This document shows, one piece after another, positions 1 through 6,970 of a DNA stretch of 19,778 bases; positions within the stretch are counted from its first letter, which is position 1, and every line of letters begins with the position of its first letter. Below the pieces are notes generated by a model. That model ran no database searches. It had not been told where the DNA came from and saw only the letters and a program-made list of their open reading frames with translations. A program made the position numbers and the translations under genes. Source of the stretch: JBGPRB01 sp964422155 (GTDB lineage Bacteria > Chloroflexota > Dehalococcoidia > Dehalococcoidales > RBG-16-60-22); contig CAYQZZ010000039.1 in NCBI GenBank assembly GCA_964422155.1, positions 1 to 19,778 on the forward strand. The letters are read 5' to 3'.

Positions 1-1961
1 GGCCAGTGGTGCGGCATAGAAACGACGCCGGCCAGTATCGTATCGGTGACATTGGCCTTCATCCTGATGCTGCCGCGCGGCGAGCTGACTGTTACCGTAT
101 CGCCGGACTTTATACTGCGGGGGGAGGCATCGGCGGGATTAATATCCACCAGCGGGTCGGGCATTAGTTTGCGCAGTCGCGGGATATTGCGGAATTGCGA
201 ATGGGTATAGGCCATGACTCTGGCCCCCGAGGTCATTACCAGCGGGAAAGACTTCATCAGGTCGGGCCGGCTGAGCGGACTCTCCGGTGGCTCTTTATAG
301 GTCGGGAGCGGGTCGAGGCCGTGTTCCGTGAGCGTGGCGCAGGCTATTTCCACCTTGCCGGAGGGCGTTTGAAATCCTGTTTTTTCGTAGTGTTTATCCG
401 GCCTTGTCTGGCTTGGCAGTTTTATGCCCTCGGGGTGCTGCTGCAGGTCGTTAAACGTTATTTTCATCGGTTCCAGTATATGATTGACGCATTTCCCGAA
501 ATCGCCATGCCAGAATAAATCCCCGAAGCCCAGCCTTTTAGCCAGTTCGGAATAGATATCCCACTCCGTCCGGCATTCGCCCACGGGGTTGATGGCCGGC
601 TCTATCAGCTTGACATAGCCGCCGTAGTCGGTCAGGAGGATATGCCTTTCCAGCCAGGATGCTATGGGCAGGACGATGTCGGCAAGCTGCGTGCCGGGAG
701 TCTTAAAATATTCGGTCACGGTAATAAAATCGAGCTTCTTGAGGTTCTCAGCCATCCGTTGTGAGTTGGCGAAGAACTGGATATCCAGTCCTGAGGAGAA
801 GAGGGCTTTGATAGGGTAAGGCTGGCCGCTCTCAATCTGGTCGGCGATGGCGTTAGATTGCATTTCCCGGTAAAGTTTCGTCCATATCGGGAACCGTTTT
901 GACCCTACTCCTGGCGGCATATCGGCGACTCTATCGTGCAGGGTAATGTCATTCGGTTGGTGATTGGAATGGGCGCCCGACCTGTTACCGCCAGCGATGT
1001 CAATGTTACCGGTTATCGTAGCCAGTAGAATTACCGCCCGGTGGTTCTGTACTCCGTTGCCGTGATGGGTAGTGCTGTTGCTGCTCAGGTGGAGCTTGGC
1101 CGGTTTCTGTGTGGCGTAGAGAAAGGCTGCCTCCCTGATTCTGGCGGCAGGCACCCAGGTTATCTTTTCCACGCGTTCGAGGGGGTATTCCTGCGCCAGC
1201 TTTTTCAGGCCATCGAAGCCGACCGTCCACTTCTCGACGAATTCTTTGTCGTATAGATTTTCGTTGATGATGATATTCATCATACCCAGCGCCAGAGCGC
1301 CATCTGTGCCCGGACGCAGCTGCAGGTGGATATCGGCTTTAGCGGCTATAGTGGTACGGCGGGGGTCAACCACGATAAGCTTGACACCCCTCTCTTTAGC
1401 CTCCAGGTTTTCCTGCCAAACTCCCGGTGAGGAAATGACACCAGCCCCCCATATCAGCTTACATTTCGTTTCTGGTTCTAAAGTGCCGCTTGAGCCGGCC
1501 ATGTAAGAATAGTCGGGGCCGTAGGTCAGGTTAGAGGCTATCCAGGTGCCGGAAAAACAGTTGCTGCTCTCGGTGCAGTAGTTAGGCGAGCCGAAGGCGT
1601 GAGTCAGGCGGTGAAAATAGGGGCGTGGCTCTTTGGTGTAAGCAATCCAGAACACGACCGATTCCGCCCCATATTTGTCTTTGACCGATTGAAGGTTGTC
1701 GGCGACGGTGTCCAGCGCTTCGTCCCAGGAAACACGCTCCCATGAGCCGTTTCTCCGCTTGCCGGTACGCTTTAAAGGGTATTGCAGGCGGTCGGGATGG
1801 TAAACAAAGTCCAGCTGTGCTTTCCAGCGTGGGCAGTGGGCTACCCTGGGGTCGGCGATGTCAATCTTTACGGCTTTGCCGTTCTGGACGTGGATTCTCG
1901 TCGGGCAGGTCATCGTGCACATGTAGCAGATACCGTCTTTTACTTCCACTGATTTTGCCAT
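1..1961 (-). CDS. Molybdopterin (Mo/W) oxidoreductase, DMSO-reductase family, C-terminus off the window
   Basis: Read from the reverse strand, the frame is open from ATG 1961 to the window edge, about 653 codons, so the C-terminus is missing. The N-terminus carries a [4Fe-4S] motif, C12-x2-C15-x3-C19-x23-C43, then the usual bis-MGD enzyme fold. The stretch GSPNYCTESSNCFSGTW (around residues 125-139) is where this family supplies the metal ligand; by position C135 is the likely Mo/W-binding Cys (inference). The final readable part (VDINPADA...SGDTVTVSSPRGS) is the start of the molybdopterin-dinucleotide-binding domain. There is no twin-arginine or other signal peptide, so the enzyme is predicted cytoplasmic. 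That fits acetylene-hydratase-like or other cytoplasmic members better than exported respiratory reductases. The substrate cannot be told from sequence. A partner subunit, if any, lies beyond the left edge. Confidence 0.93.
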   Translation of the reverse strand, partial: MAKSVEVKDGICYMCTMTCPTRIHVQNGKAVKIDIADPRVAHCPRWKAQLDFVYHPDRLQYPLKRTGKRRNGSWERVSWDEALDTVADNLQSVKDKYGAESVVFWIAYTKEPRPYFHRLTHAFGSPNYCTESSNCFSGTWIASNLTYGPDYSYMAGSSGTLEPETKCKLIWGAGVISSPGVWQENLEAKERGVKLIVVDPRRTTIAAKADIHLQLRPGTDGALALGMMNIIINENLYDKEFVEKWTVGFDGLKKLAQEYPLERVEKITWVPAARIREAAFLYATQKPAKLHLSSNSTTHHGNGVQNHRAVILLATITGNIDIAGGNRSGAHSNHQPNDITLHDRVADMPPGVGSKRFPIWTKLYREMQSNAIADQIESGQPYPIKALFSSGLDIQFFANSQRMAENLKKLDFITVTEYFKTPGTQLADIVLPIASWLERHILLTDYGGYVKLIEPAINPVGECRTEWDIYSELAKRLGFGDLFWHGDFGKCVNHILEPMKITFNDLQQHPEGIKLPSQTRPDKHYEKTGFQTPSGKVEIACATLTEHGLDPLPTYKEPPESPLSRPDLMKSFPLVMTSGARVMAYTHSQFRNIPRLRKLMPDPLVDINPADASPRSIKSGDTVTVSSPRGSIRMKANVTDTILAGVVSMPHHW

Positions 1962-2030
1962 CTCTTTATACTCTCCAATCTTTACGCTATCAGGTGAGTT
2001 GATTTCATATTTTTATTCCGGTTTTCTTTT

Positions 2031-2058
2031 ATTATAACAGGCTTTTTGCGTGTAACAA
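2031..2058 (-). promoter_or_regulatory. Promoter for the molybdopterin oxidoreductase
   Basis: On the reverse strand, TTGTTA (2058-2053) is followed after 16 nt by TATAAT (2036-2031). The -10 box is preceded by TGT, giving an extended -10. The start site would be near 2024, leaving a leader of about 60 nt. A GGAGAG stretch lies roughly a dozen bases before the ATG. Confidence 0.6.
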
Positions 2059-2082
2059 AATATTCCAGATGTCTGGTGTGTG

Positions 2083-2110
2083 TGGTATAATCTAAGAAGT
2101 ATTAAAGGAG
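2083..2110 (+). promoter_or_regulatory. Extended -10 promoter and Shine-Dalgarno of rsfS
   Basis: TGGTATAAT (2083-2091) is a perfect -10 with a TG extension; no good -35 is visible. Transcription would begin near 2098. AAAGGAG (2104-2110) is a strong ribosome binding site that sits 9 nt before the CTG at 2120 and far from the next standard start codon, so it decides the start of rsfS. Confidence 0.65.
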
Positions 2111-2119
2111 ATATAAAGG

Positions 2120-2464
2120 CTGGAAGTAATAGAGATAGCCCGCAGAGCTGTAGAAATAGCCAGCGATAAGCAGGCCGATAATATCGTGTTGCTGGACATG
2201 CGTGATTTATGCAGTTTTACGGACTATTTTGTTATCTGCACCGGTGAGAGCGCACGGCAGATTAGTACCATCAATGATGAAATCGAGAAGGACTTGAAGC
2301 AAGAGGGCGTTAGGCCTCATCACCATGAGGGAACGCTGGATTCAGGATGGCTCCTGCTCGATTACGGTGACGTTATCGTACATATTTTCGGGGCAGCCGA
2401 ACGCGAATACTATAAACTCGATGAACTCTGGCATGAAGCTAAAGCGGTGCTCAGGATTCAGTAG
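2120..2464 (+). CDS. rsfS: Ribosomal silencing factor RsfS (Iojap family), probable CTG start
   Basis: RsfS binds ribosomal protein L14 (uL14) on the 50S subunit and blocks subunit joining when nutrients are short. The protein shows the family's core: SDKQADNIVLLDMR, then FTDYFVICTGES, HHEGTLDSGWLLLDYGDVIVHIF and REYYKLDELW. The first standard start codon in frame is GTG 2186, which would remove conserved N-terminal residues (EVIEIARRAVEIASDKQADN). Upstream the frame is open back to CTG 2120, just after an in-frame stop at 2114. A strong Shine-Dalgarno lies 9 nt before this CTG. I therefore place the start there, giving 114 residues, the normal family length. It is a single gene convergent with ndk, the two stops 17 nt apart. 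Function is secure; the unusual start codon is inference. Confidence 0.9.
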   Translation: MEVIEIARRAVEIASDKQADNIVLLDMRDLCSFTDYFVICTGESARQISTINDEIEKDLKQEGVRPHHHEGTLDSGWLLLDYGDVIVHIFGAAEREYYKLDELWHEAKAVLRIQ

Positions 2465-2481
2465 ACTTTGGCCTGACCCGC

Positions 2482-2898
2482 CTATCCAAAAATCTCTTTT
2501 TTCGTAAAGAATATGGCTATCTCTTTTTCCGTGTTTTCCGGCGAGTCGGAGGCGTGGGTGGAGTTCCGCTGGACGTCCAGTCCGAAGTCTTTCCGTATCG
2601 TTCCTGCCGCGGCCTTGGCTGGGTCGGTGGCGCCCATTAGTTTCCTGATTCTCTCCACGGCCCCCTGCCCTTCGAAAACGGCGGCCACAATCGGGGTGGA
2701 TATGATATATTCCACCAGGTCTTTGAAAAATGGTTTCTCTCTGTGGACGGCATAATGTCGTTCCGCCAGGGCTTTATCCATGTGCAGCATCTTGAGTGCC
2801 ACCAGCTTTAGTCCTTCTCCTTGAAGGCGCCCGATGATGGTGCCGGCCAGTCCTCTCTGCATGGCATCGGGCTTGATAAGAACCAGAGACCTCTCCAT
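2482..2898 (-). CDS. ndk: Nucleoside-diphosphate kinase
   Basis: Transfers the gamma-phosphate from ATP to nucleoside diphosphates through a phosphohistidine; cytoplasmic. The 138-residue length matches the family. It opens with ERSLVLIKPDAMQRG and contains the signature RNSTHASDS with the catalytic His at about residue 115. A TTG lies two codons upstream in frame, but AAGGAG stands 6 nt before ATG 2898, so I take the ATG. It is the last gene of a minus-strand run after the hotdog thioesterase and HAD phosphatase, 38 nt downstream of the latter, so probably co-transcribed. It converges with rsfS. Confidence 0.97.
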   Translation of the reverse strand: MERSLVLIKPDAMQRGLAGTIIGRLQGEGLKLVALKMLHMDKALAERHYAVHREKPFFKDLVEYIISTPIVAAVFEGQGAVERIRKLMGATDPAKAAAGTIRKDFGLDVQRNSTHASDSPENTEKEIAIFFTKKEIFG

Positions 2899-2936
2899 TA
2901 TCAACTCCTTATGATGAATATTATGAAGGTTGTCTG

Positions 2937-3614
2937 CTAACCTGCCTTATTCGGGTGAAAGAGACCGACCAAATCGGCAATAGTGACAGCCTCCAGCGTG
3001 TCCACGATAAGGTCGGCCTTCTTCAAGCTTTTTCTGGGGTGGCTATTGGTAACCGCGACGCATTTCATGCCGGCCCGTTTGGCGGCGGCCACTCCGGCGA
3101 TAGCGTCCTCGATGACAGCGCAGTTGCCGGCTTGCACTCCGAGTTTTTTAGCCGCCAGCAGGAATATCTGCGGGCTGGGCTTACCCTCCGCTACCTCCGT
3201 GCCCCAGGCAATGGTCTGAAAGCAGTCTTCTATGCCCAGCCCCCGGATAATAATTTCGATATTCTCCAGAGGCGCCGAGGAGGCTATAGCCGACTTTACG
3301 CCATGTTCTTGGAGCGACTTTATCAGTTCTATCGCTCCGGGCAGCGGCCTGATATTGTCGGCCACCCGGCGGCGATAGTTTGCCTGTTTTTCTCTGGTAA
3401 TAGCCTCGAAATCCTCCGATGATATATTTTCGCCGAGGGCAAATCTGATAATAGTATCGTGTCTCTGTCCGAAAAGGCGCATGAAGTCCTCTTTTCTGAA
3501 GTTCACGCCCCTTTTCCCGAGGACATCCTCCCAGGCCCGGTAATGATAGTCGGCGGTATCGGCAATGACCCCGTCCAGGTCCCAGAGCACCGCTTCAAGG
3601 CGGGTGTTAGACAT
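2937..3614 (-). CDS. HAD-superfamily phosphatase/phosphoglucomutase-like hydrolase
   Basis: A HAD hydrolase of the beta-phosphoglucomutase/phosphatase type, 225 residues from ATG 3614. Motif I is WDLDGVIADT with nucleophile D12 and D14. Motif II is the Ser-rich IASSAP. Motif III is the Lys in GKPSPQIF, and motif IV is VIEDAIAGVAAAKRAGM. The region between motif I and GAIELIKSL is a small helical cap, as in subfamily I HADs. A TTG start nine codons further up is possible, but ATG 3614 overlaps the last 8 nt of the upstream hotdog gene (ATGTCTAA), has GGGAG about 10 nt before it, and matches where such proteins usually begin. This implies translational coupling. The substrate (sugar phosphate, phosphoglycolate or other) cannot be told. 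Confidence 0.88.
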   Translation of the reverse strand: MSNTRLEAVLWDLDGVIADTADYHYRAWEDVLGKRGVNFRKEDFMRLFGQRHDTIIRFALGENISSEDFEAITREKQANYRRRVADNIRPLPGAIELIKSLQEHGVKSAIASSAPLENIEIIIRGLGIEDCFQTIAWGTEVAEGKPSPQIFLLAAKKLGVQAGNCAVIEDAIAGVAAAKRAGMKCVAVTNSHPRKSLKKADLIVDTLEAVTIADLVGLFHPNKAG

Positions 3615-4074
3615 GGTTCCGGTTCTCCCTGACGATATCAACTTCCCCCGCCTTGTTTTCCGCGATAAACTGCTTGGCCGTGCTTTCGGCGATTACGGTG
3701 CCGTCTTTCAGGCATGCCTGACCGGCGGTCTCGATGAGTTTTTTCCTTTGCCGGGTTATCCAGGCGGTAATGACCAGCGGCACCTCCACCTTGACCGGTT
3801 GTCTGAGCCTGATATTGATGCTGGCGGTCAGGCAGGTGTTGCCCGTGGCATAAGCGATATTGCTCATCGCCTCGTCGAGTAGGCAGCCCAGGATACCGCC
3901 GTGTAAGAGCCCCGGCCATCCCTGGTGAAGTTTATCCGGCGTAAATTCGGTTCGAATTACATCCCCCTCTCTGGTGAAATTCAGTTTCAGCCCGATGGGG
4001 TTATTTTGCCCGCACCCGAAACAGAATGCCTCATTCAGGTCGGTATTGAGAGTGACTTTCGGTATGAATGCCAT
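3607..4074 (-). CDS. Hotdog-fold thioesterase (PaaI-like)
   Basis: A small acyl-CoA thioesterase-like protein of 155 residues. It starts with CFGCGQNNPIGLKL (C18-C22), a mark of one PaaI-like hotdog subgroup, followed by the active-site helix segment LLHGGILGCLLDEAM (H58-G59-G60, D67-E68). The rest is the expected beta-sheet (TASINIRLRQPVKVEVPLVITAWI). ATG 4074 has GGAG 8-9 nt upstream. It likely hydrolyses a CoA thioester in the cytoplasm; the substrate is unknown. It is the first gene of the hotdog-HAD-ndk run and overlaps the HAD gene by 8 nt. A palindromic repeat lies between it and thiL upstream. Confidence 0.86.
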   Translation of the reverse strand: MAFIPKVTLNTDLNEAFCFGCGQNNPIGLKLNFTREGDVIRTEFTPDKLHQGWPGLLHGGILGCLLDEAMSNIAYATGNTCLTASINIRLRQPVKVEVPLVITAWITRQRKKLIETAGQACLKDGTVIAESTAKQFIAENKAGEVDIVRENRNHV

Positions 4075-4114
4075 GATTGCGTCTCCATTTTGTTCTTATG
4101 AGTTTATTTGGCAA

Positions 4115-4198
4115 TGTTATTCTGCGTCCTTCCTCGGAAGGCTTCGACTGAAGGATGACAAAGAATCTCACGGATTCTTCGCTTCGCTCAGAATGACA
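4115..4198. repeat. Palindromic intergenic repeat with TGTCATTCTG-type ends
   Basis: An 84-bp element between thiL and the hotdog gene. It starts TGTTATTCTG (4115-4124) and ends CAGAATGACA (4189-4198), a 10-bp inverted repeat with one mismatch. Inside are a GAATC/GATTC hairpin and an imperfect GTCCTTC/GAAGGAT pairing. The right end, GGATTCTTC-N7-TCAGAATGACA, recurs at 15839-15865. No transposase is nearby, so it resembles a MITE or REP-type dispersed repeat. Confidence 0.75.
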
Positions 4199-4239
4199 TT
4201 TGTTAGTTTCTAAACGACCTCGTCTTATGATTAAATTTT

Positions 4240-5238
4240 TTAAAAGTGTCGCCATCCCGTCCTGCTTATTTTGACGGGTTTACCTTTGGCATCAAGCAGG
4301 CTTATTTTACCCGGCTCGCCGGTAATGATTTCACCAATGGCGGTTACCGGATATTGTATTTCATCTTTTATCTTGTTGATAGTCCCGACATTCCCTGTAA
4401 AAAGCAGCTCGTAGTCCTCCCCCCCGCCCAGCGCCATTTCCCGAGCTTTTTCCCCGAAGTTAGCCTTCACCGTGGCATGAATCGGCAGGCGGTCGATGTC
4501 CACGCGGGCGCTGACCTGGCTGGCTTCGCAGATATGACGCAGGTCGGAGAGCAGTCCGTCGCTGACATCTATAGCTGTAGTTATCCCGTGCTTGACCAGT
4601 AGCTGCCCTTCGATAATGCGCGGCACAGGATGAAGGAAAGCCTCCCTTAAGTATTTGCTATCCTCCGGCTTAAACTTAAGCTTCTTTGTCAGCATCTCCA
4701 GTCCGGCTTTAGCGCTGCCTATATATCCGGTAACGGCTATGGTATCGCCGGGTCTGGCTTGAGAACGACGCAACATATTGTCGTTCGGACTGCTGCCCAG
4801 GACGGTGATGGTAATCGCTACCTGCGGCGACCGGCTGATATTGCCACCCGCGATGGCTACTTTAAATTGCCGGGCTAGCTTAATCATCCCTCTGTAAAGC
4901 TCGGCGACATTTTCCACTTCCGTGTCTTCCGGTAAAGCCAGATTAACCAGGGAGTATTGAGGCACGCCGCCCATAGCAGCAATATCGCTGAGGTTGATAG
5001 CCAGTGATTTCCAGCCAAGCTCTTGCCAGTCCCGATGAAATCGGGACAGAGAAAAGTGGACATCCTGTACGATGGAGTCCACCGTGGCCAGCTGAATTGA
5101 AGCGTTGCAGCGCCAGGCGGCGGCATCATCGCCGATACCAAGAATGAGGTCGGGGGCGGACTTATTTATCCTGGAATCCGTAATCATTTTATCCAGGAGG
5201 TCAATCAGCCCGAACTCTCCCAGTTCCGAGACTTTCAT
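4240..5238 (-). CDS. thiL: Thiamine-monophosphate kinase
   Basis: Phosphorylates thiamine monophosphate with ATP to thiamine diphosphate, the last step of the pathway. The 332-residue length is normal. Family motifs appear in order: GIGDDAA (residues 34-40), the TVDSIVQDVHF strand with H61-F62, LSDIAAMGG (83-91), AIAGGNISRSP, GDTIAVTGYIGSA, DVSDGLLSDL and LGGGEDYELLF. The position usually given as GGD in the GGDTT-type motif reads GGN here, a substitution at a frequently metal-binding Asp. No Shine-Dalgarno precedes ATG 5238; instead a TGCTATAAT box lies 7 nt upstream, so the mRNA may be leaderless. It is divergent from the metallophosphoesterase and upstream of the hotdog-HAD-ndk run, with a repeat in between. 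The product is the cofactor used by the transketolase at 15873-17695. Confidence 0.95.
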   Translation of the reverse strand: MKVSELGEFGLIDLLDKMITDSRINKSAPDLILGIGDDAAAWRCNASIQLATVDSIVQDVHFSLSRFHRDWQELGWKSLAINLSDIAAMGGVPQYSLVNLALPEDTEVENVAELYRGMIKLARQFKVAIAGGNISRSPQVAITITVLGSSPNDNMLRRSQARPGDTIAVTGYIGSAKAGLEMLTKKLKFKPEDSKYLREAFLHPVPRIIEGQLLVKHGITTAIDVSDGLLSDLRHICEASQVSARVDIDRLPIHATVKANFGEKAREMALGGGEDYELLFTGNVGTINKIKDEIQYPVTAIGEIITGEPGKISLLDAKGKPVKISRTGWRHF

Positions 5239-5245
5239 AAGGGAA

Positions 5246-5254
5246 ATTATAGCA
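5246..5254 (-). promoter_or_regulatory. Extended -10 promoter of thiL, predicted leaderless
   Basis: On the reverse strand TGC-TATAAT (5254-5246) is followed by 7 nt and then ATG 5238. Transcription normally starts about 7 nt after the -10 box, so the transcript would begin at or next to the A of the ATG. No -35 match is clear, as expected when the TGn extension substitutes for it. Confidence 0.65.
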
Positions 5255-5320
5255 TATTTCGTAGGTGTCTGGTTTTTTACAGGCGTTTCATCTTCCCCTC
5301 TTCCCCTTTACCCCAAAACC

Positions 5321-5329
5321 TGCTATATT
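5321..5329 (+). promoter_or_regulatory. Extended -10 promoter of the metallophosphoesterase, predicted leaderless
   Basis: TGC-TATATT (5321-5329) lies 8 nt before ATG 5338, with no Shine-Dalgarno. It mirrors the thiL promoter across a 99-bp divergent region and predicts a transcript with 0-2 leader nucleotides. Confidence 0.55.
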
Positions 5330-5337
5330 ATTCCCAA

Positions 5338-6069
5338 ATGCGTTACGCTATTCTGGCGGATATCCATGCCAACCTGGCGGCGCTGACCGCGGTGCTGGAT
5401 GATATCGAGGGGAAGGGTGGGGTGGATGAAATCTGGTGCCTGGGAGATATCGTCGGCTATGGCCCGGAGCCCGGCCAGTGCATCAAACTCCTCCGGCAGT
5501 ACAACCCCGTCTGTGTCGTCGGGAACCATGACCTTGGCGTCATCGGCAAGATTGAGCTATCCTATTTCAATCCCTTCGCCGCTATCGCTTGTGAGTGGAC
5601 AGCCGAACATTTGACTTCCGGTGATATCCGGTATCTGGAAAATTTGCCCGCTACTGTTCAGAAAGACGATTTTCTCCTGGTACACGGCAGCCCTTCAGAG
5701 CCAATCCTGGAATATGTCATGTCCACCGGCATTGCGGAGAAGAATTTTTCATTTTTCAAGTCGAATTTTTGCCTGGTAGGTCATACCCATGTGCCGCTGG
5801 CGTTCAAAGAAGAAGATGATTCCTGTTCGTCCATTCTGTTGTCTCCTGGTATCGGCCTGGTGCTCGGCAGCCATCGGATGATTATCAATCCGGGTGGGGT
5901 GGGACAACCGCGCGATGGCGACCCCCGCGCCAGCTATGCCATCTACGAGACCGAAGGCAGCATGCTCAGGCTTTACCGCATCCCTTACGATATCCGCGCT
6001 ACCCAGGATAAGATGATGCAGGCCGGCCTGCCGATACAACTCATTACACGATTGGAAGCCGGCAGGTAA
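5338..6069 (+). CDS. Calcineurin-like metallophosphoesterase
   Basis: A two-metal phosphoesterase of the YfcE/MPP type, 243 residues, cytoplasmic. Ligand motifs are all present in order: D8-x-H10 (LADIHAN), GDIVGYGP with D37, GNHD (N63, H64), VHGSP (H116) and GHTHVP (H149, H151). The C-terminal INPGGVGQPRDGDPRASYAI is a frequent ending in this group. It probably hydrolyses a phosphodiester or phosphomonoester; the substrate is unknown, and neither neighbour helps. It is transcribed alone and divergent from thiL. ATG 5338 has no ribosome binding site but has a -10 box 8 nt upstream. Confidence 0.92.
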   Translation: MRYAILADIHANLAALTAVLDDIEGKGGVDEIWCLGDIVGYGPEPGQCIKLLRQYNPVCVVGNHDLGVIGKIELSYFNPFAAIACEWTAEHLTSGDIRYLENLPATVQKDDFLLVHGSPSEPILEYVMSTGIAEKNFSFFKSNFCLVGHTHVPLAFKEEDDSCSSILLSPGIGLVLGSHRMIINPGGVGQPRDGDPRASYAIYETEGSMLRLYRIPYDIRATQDKMMQAGLPIQLITRLEAGR

Positions 6070-6363
6070 GTTCACCGCCTTAATCACCTCCCCCACCTTT
6101 TGTTTTACATCCCCAATACCAACCCTCACCTGGAGTACCAGGATAATACCTCAGAAGATTTAAAGTTAACACCTTTTACTTTTTTTACTCTATTTGCTAA
6201 CTTTATCAAGACCCTGGCGTTTACCCTGTTAGGTATTTGTGATAACCCGGCCCGTTATTGTGTTAAATTTGTGATTTTCATGATTCATACTTAGTTAAAA
6301 TACGTCTGAATCACTCACCGTGAAACATATATAAGAAAGAAAAAGAGCGCTACTGCCACTTAT
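6070..6363. other. AT-rich intergenic region, no supported gene
   Basis: About 294 bp with many T-runs. A 64-codon open frame (6100-6294, +) has low-complexity content, no ribosome binding site and no recognisable family, so I do not call it. Promoter-like AT stretches (CATACT around 6286, TATATA near 6329) could serve the gene at 6364, but none is convincing. No terminator hairpin is clear. Confidence 0.5.
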
Positions 6364-6951
6364 ATGACAAAAGATACTGGAACTCAGATGAAACCCCCCA
6401 GGAAAAAGAGGAAATTCCTTGTTGGTAAAATTATTCTTCTATTATTTGTCCTGATTATAGCCGCGGGAGCCGTTCTCTATTTCAGGGTACCGCAAAAAAT
6501 CGGCCTGATTAAATCTCCGGCAGATAAGCTTTTTACCATAACCTCGGATAGAGAGAAAGCTTCGGCTGTCATGGAGGACCTGAAGGAAGCCGGATTGAAT
6601 ACCAAGGGCGTTGAAGTTTATGTGCTGCCTGTCTCCGGTACGGACCATAATGTGGCCATGGTAGTCCTGGATGCTTCAAAAGGATTCGATTTCAATAGCT
6701 ACGGCGGCACCGACCCTGTCAAGGATTTCTTGACGGTTGTATCCAACGCCCGGCAGGCAGGCATTAACCGCGCGGCGGTCGCCTATTATGATGAAGAAGG
6801 CAAACAGCTGGCAACTGCGACCGTGCCTGCTGATGCCGTCGCGGCTTATTCTCAGGGAAAGCTCACCGACCGGCAACTCATGGAAAAAGTGGATGTCGGT
6901 ACCGATGACCTGTGGGCTTTTATCGGCCAGATACAAGAGCAACTAAAGTAA
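6364..6951 (+). CDS. Membrane-anchored protein of unknown function
   Basis: I do not recognise a family. The 195-residue protein has a Lys/Arg-rich N-terminus (KPPRKKRKFLVGK) followed by one hydrophobic helix at about residues 22-40 (IILLLFVLIIAAGAVLYF), then a soluble domain of about 150 residues. By the positive-inside rule the soluble part is outside the cytoplasmic membrane. That domain has an alternating alpha/beta look (AVMEDLKEAGL, VEVYVLPV, VAMVVLDA, RAAVAYYDEEGKQLATATVP). ATG 6364 has no Shine-Dalgarno; ATG 6388, eight codons later and directly before the basic segment, is an equally good start, with a GATACT -10-like box 9 nt before it. It lies 19 nt upstream of a lipoprotein gene on the same strand, so the two are probably co-transcribed and act together at the cell envelope. 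Confidence 0.7.
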   Translation: MTKDTGTQMKPPRKKRKFLVGKIILLLFVLIIAAGAVLYFRVPQKIGLIKSPADKLFTITSDREKASAVMEDLKEAGLNTKGVEVYVLPVSGTDHNVAMVVLDASKGFDFNSYGGTDPVKDFLTVVSNARQAGINRAAVAYYDEEGKQLATATVPADAVAAYSQGKLTDRQLMEKVDVGTDDLWAFIGQIQEQLK

Positions 6952-6970
6952 AGAAAGGCAAAGATAGGAC

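Noticed and set aside
4031..4255. A 74-codon minus-strand frame upstream of the hotdog gene
   Set aside because: Its peptide (CHSERSEESVRF) is the usual artefact of the TGTCATTCTG repeat.
6100..6294. A 64-codon open frame in the AT-rich gap after the metallophosphoesterase
   Set aside because: No ribosome binding site, no recognisable motif, composition like the surrounding non-coding DNA.
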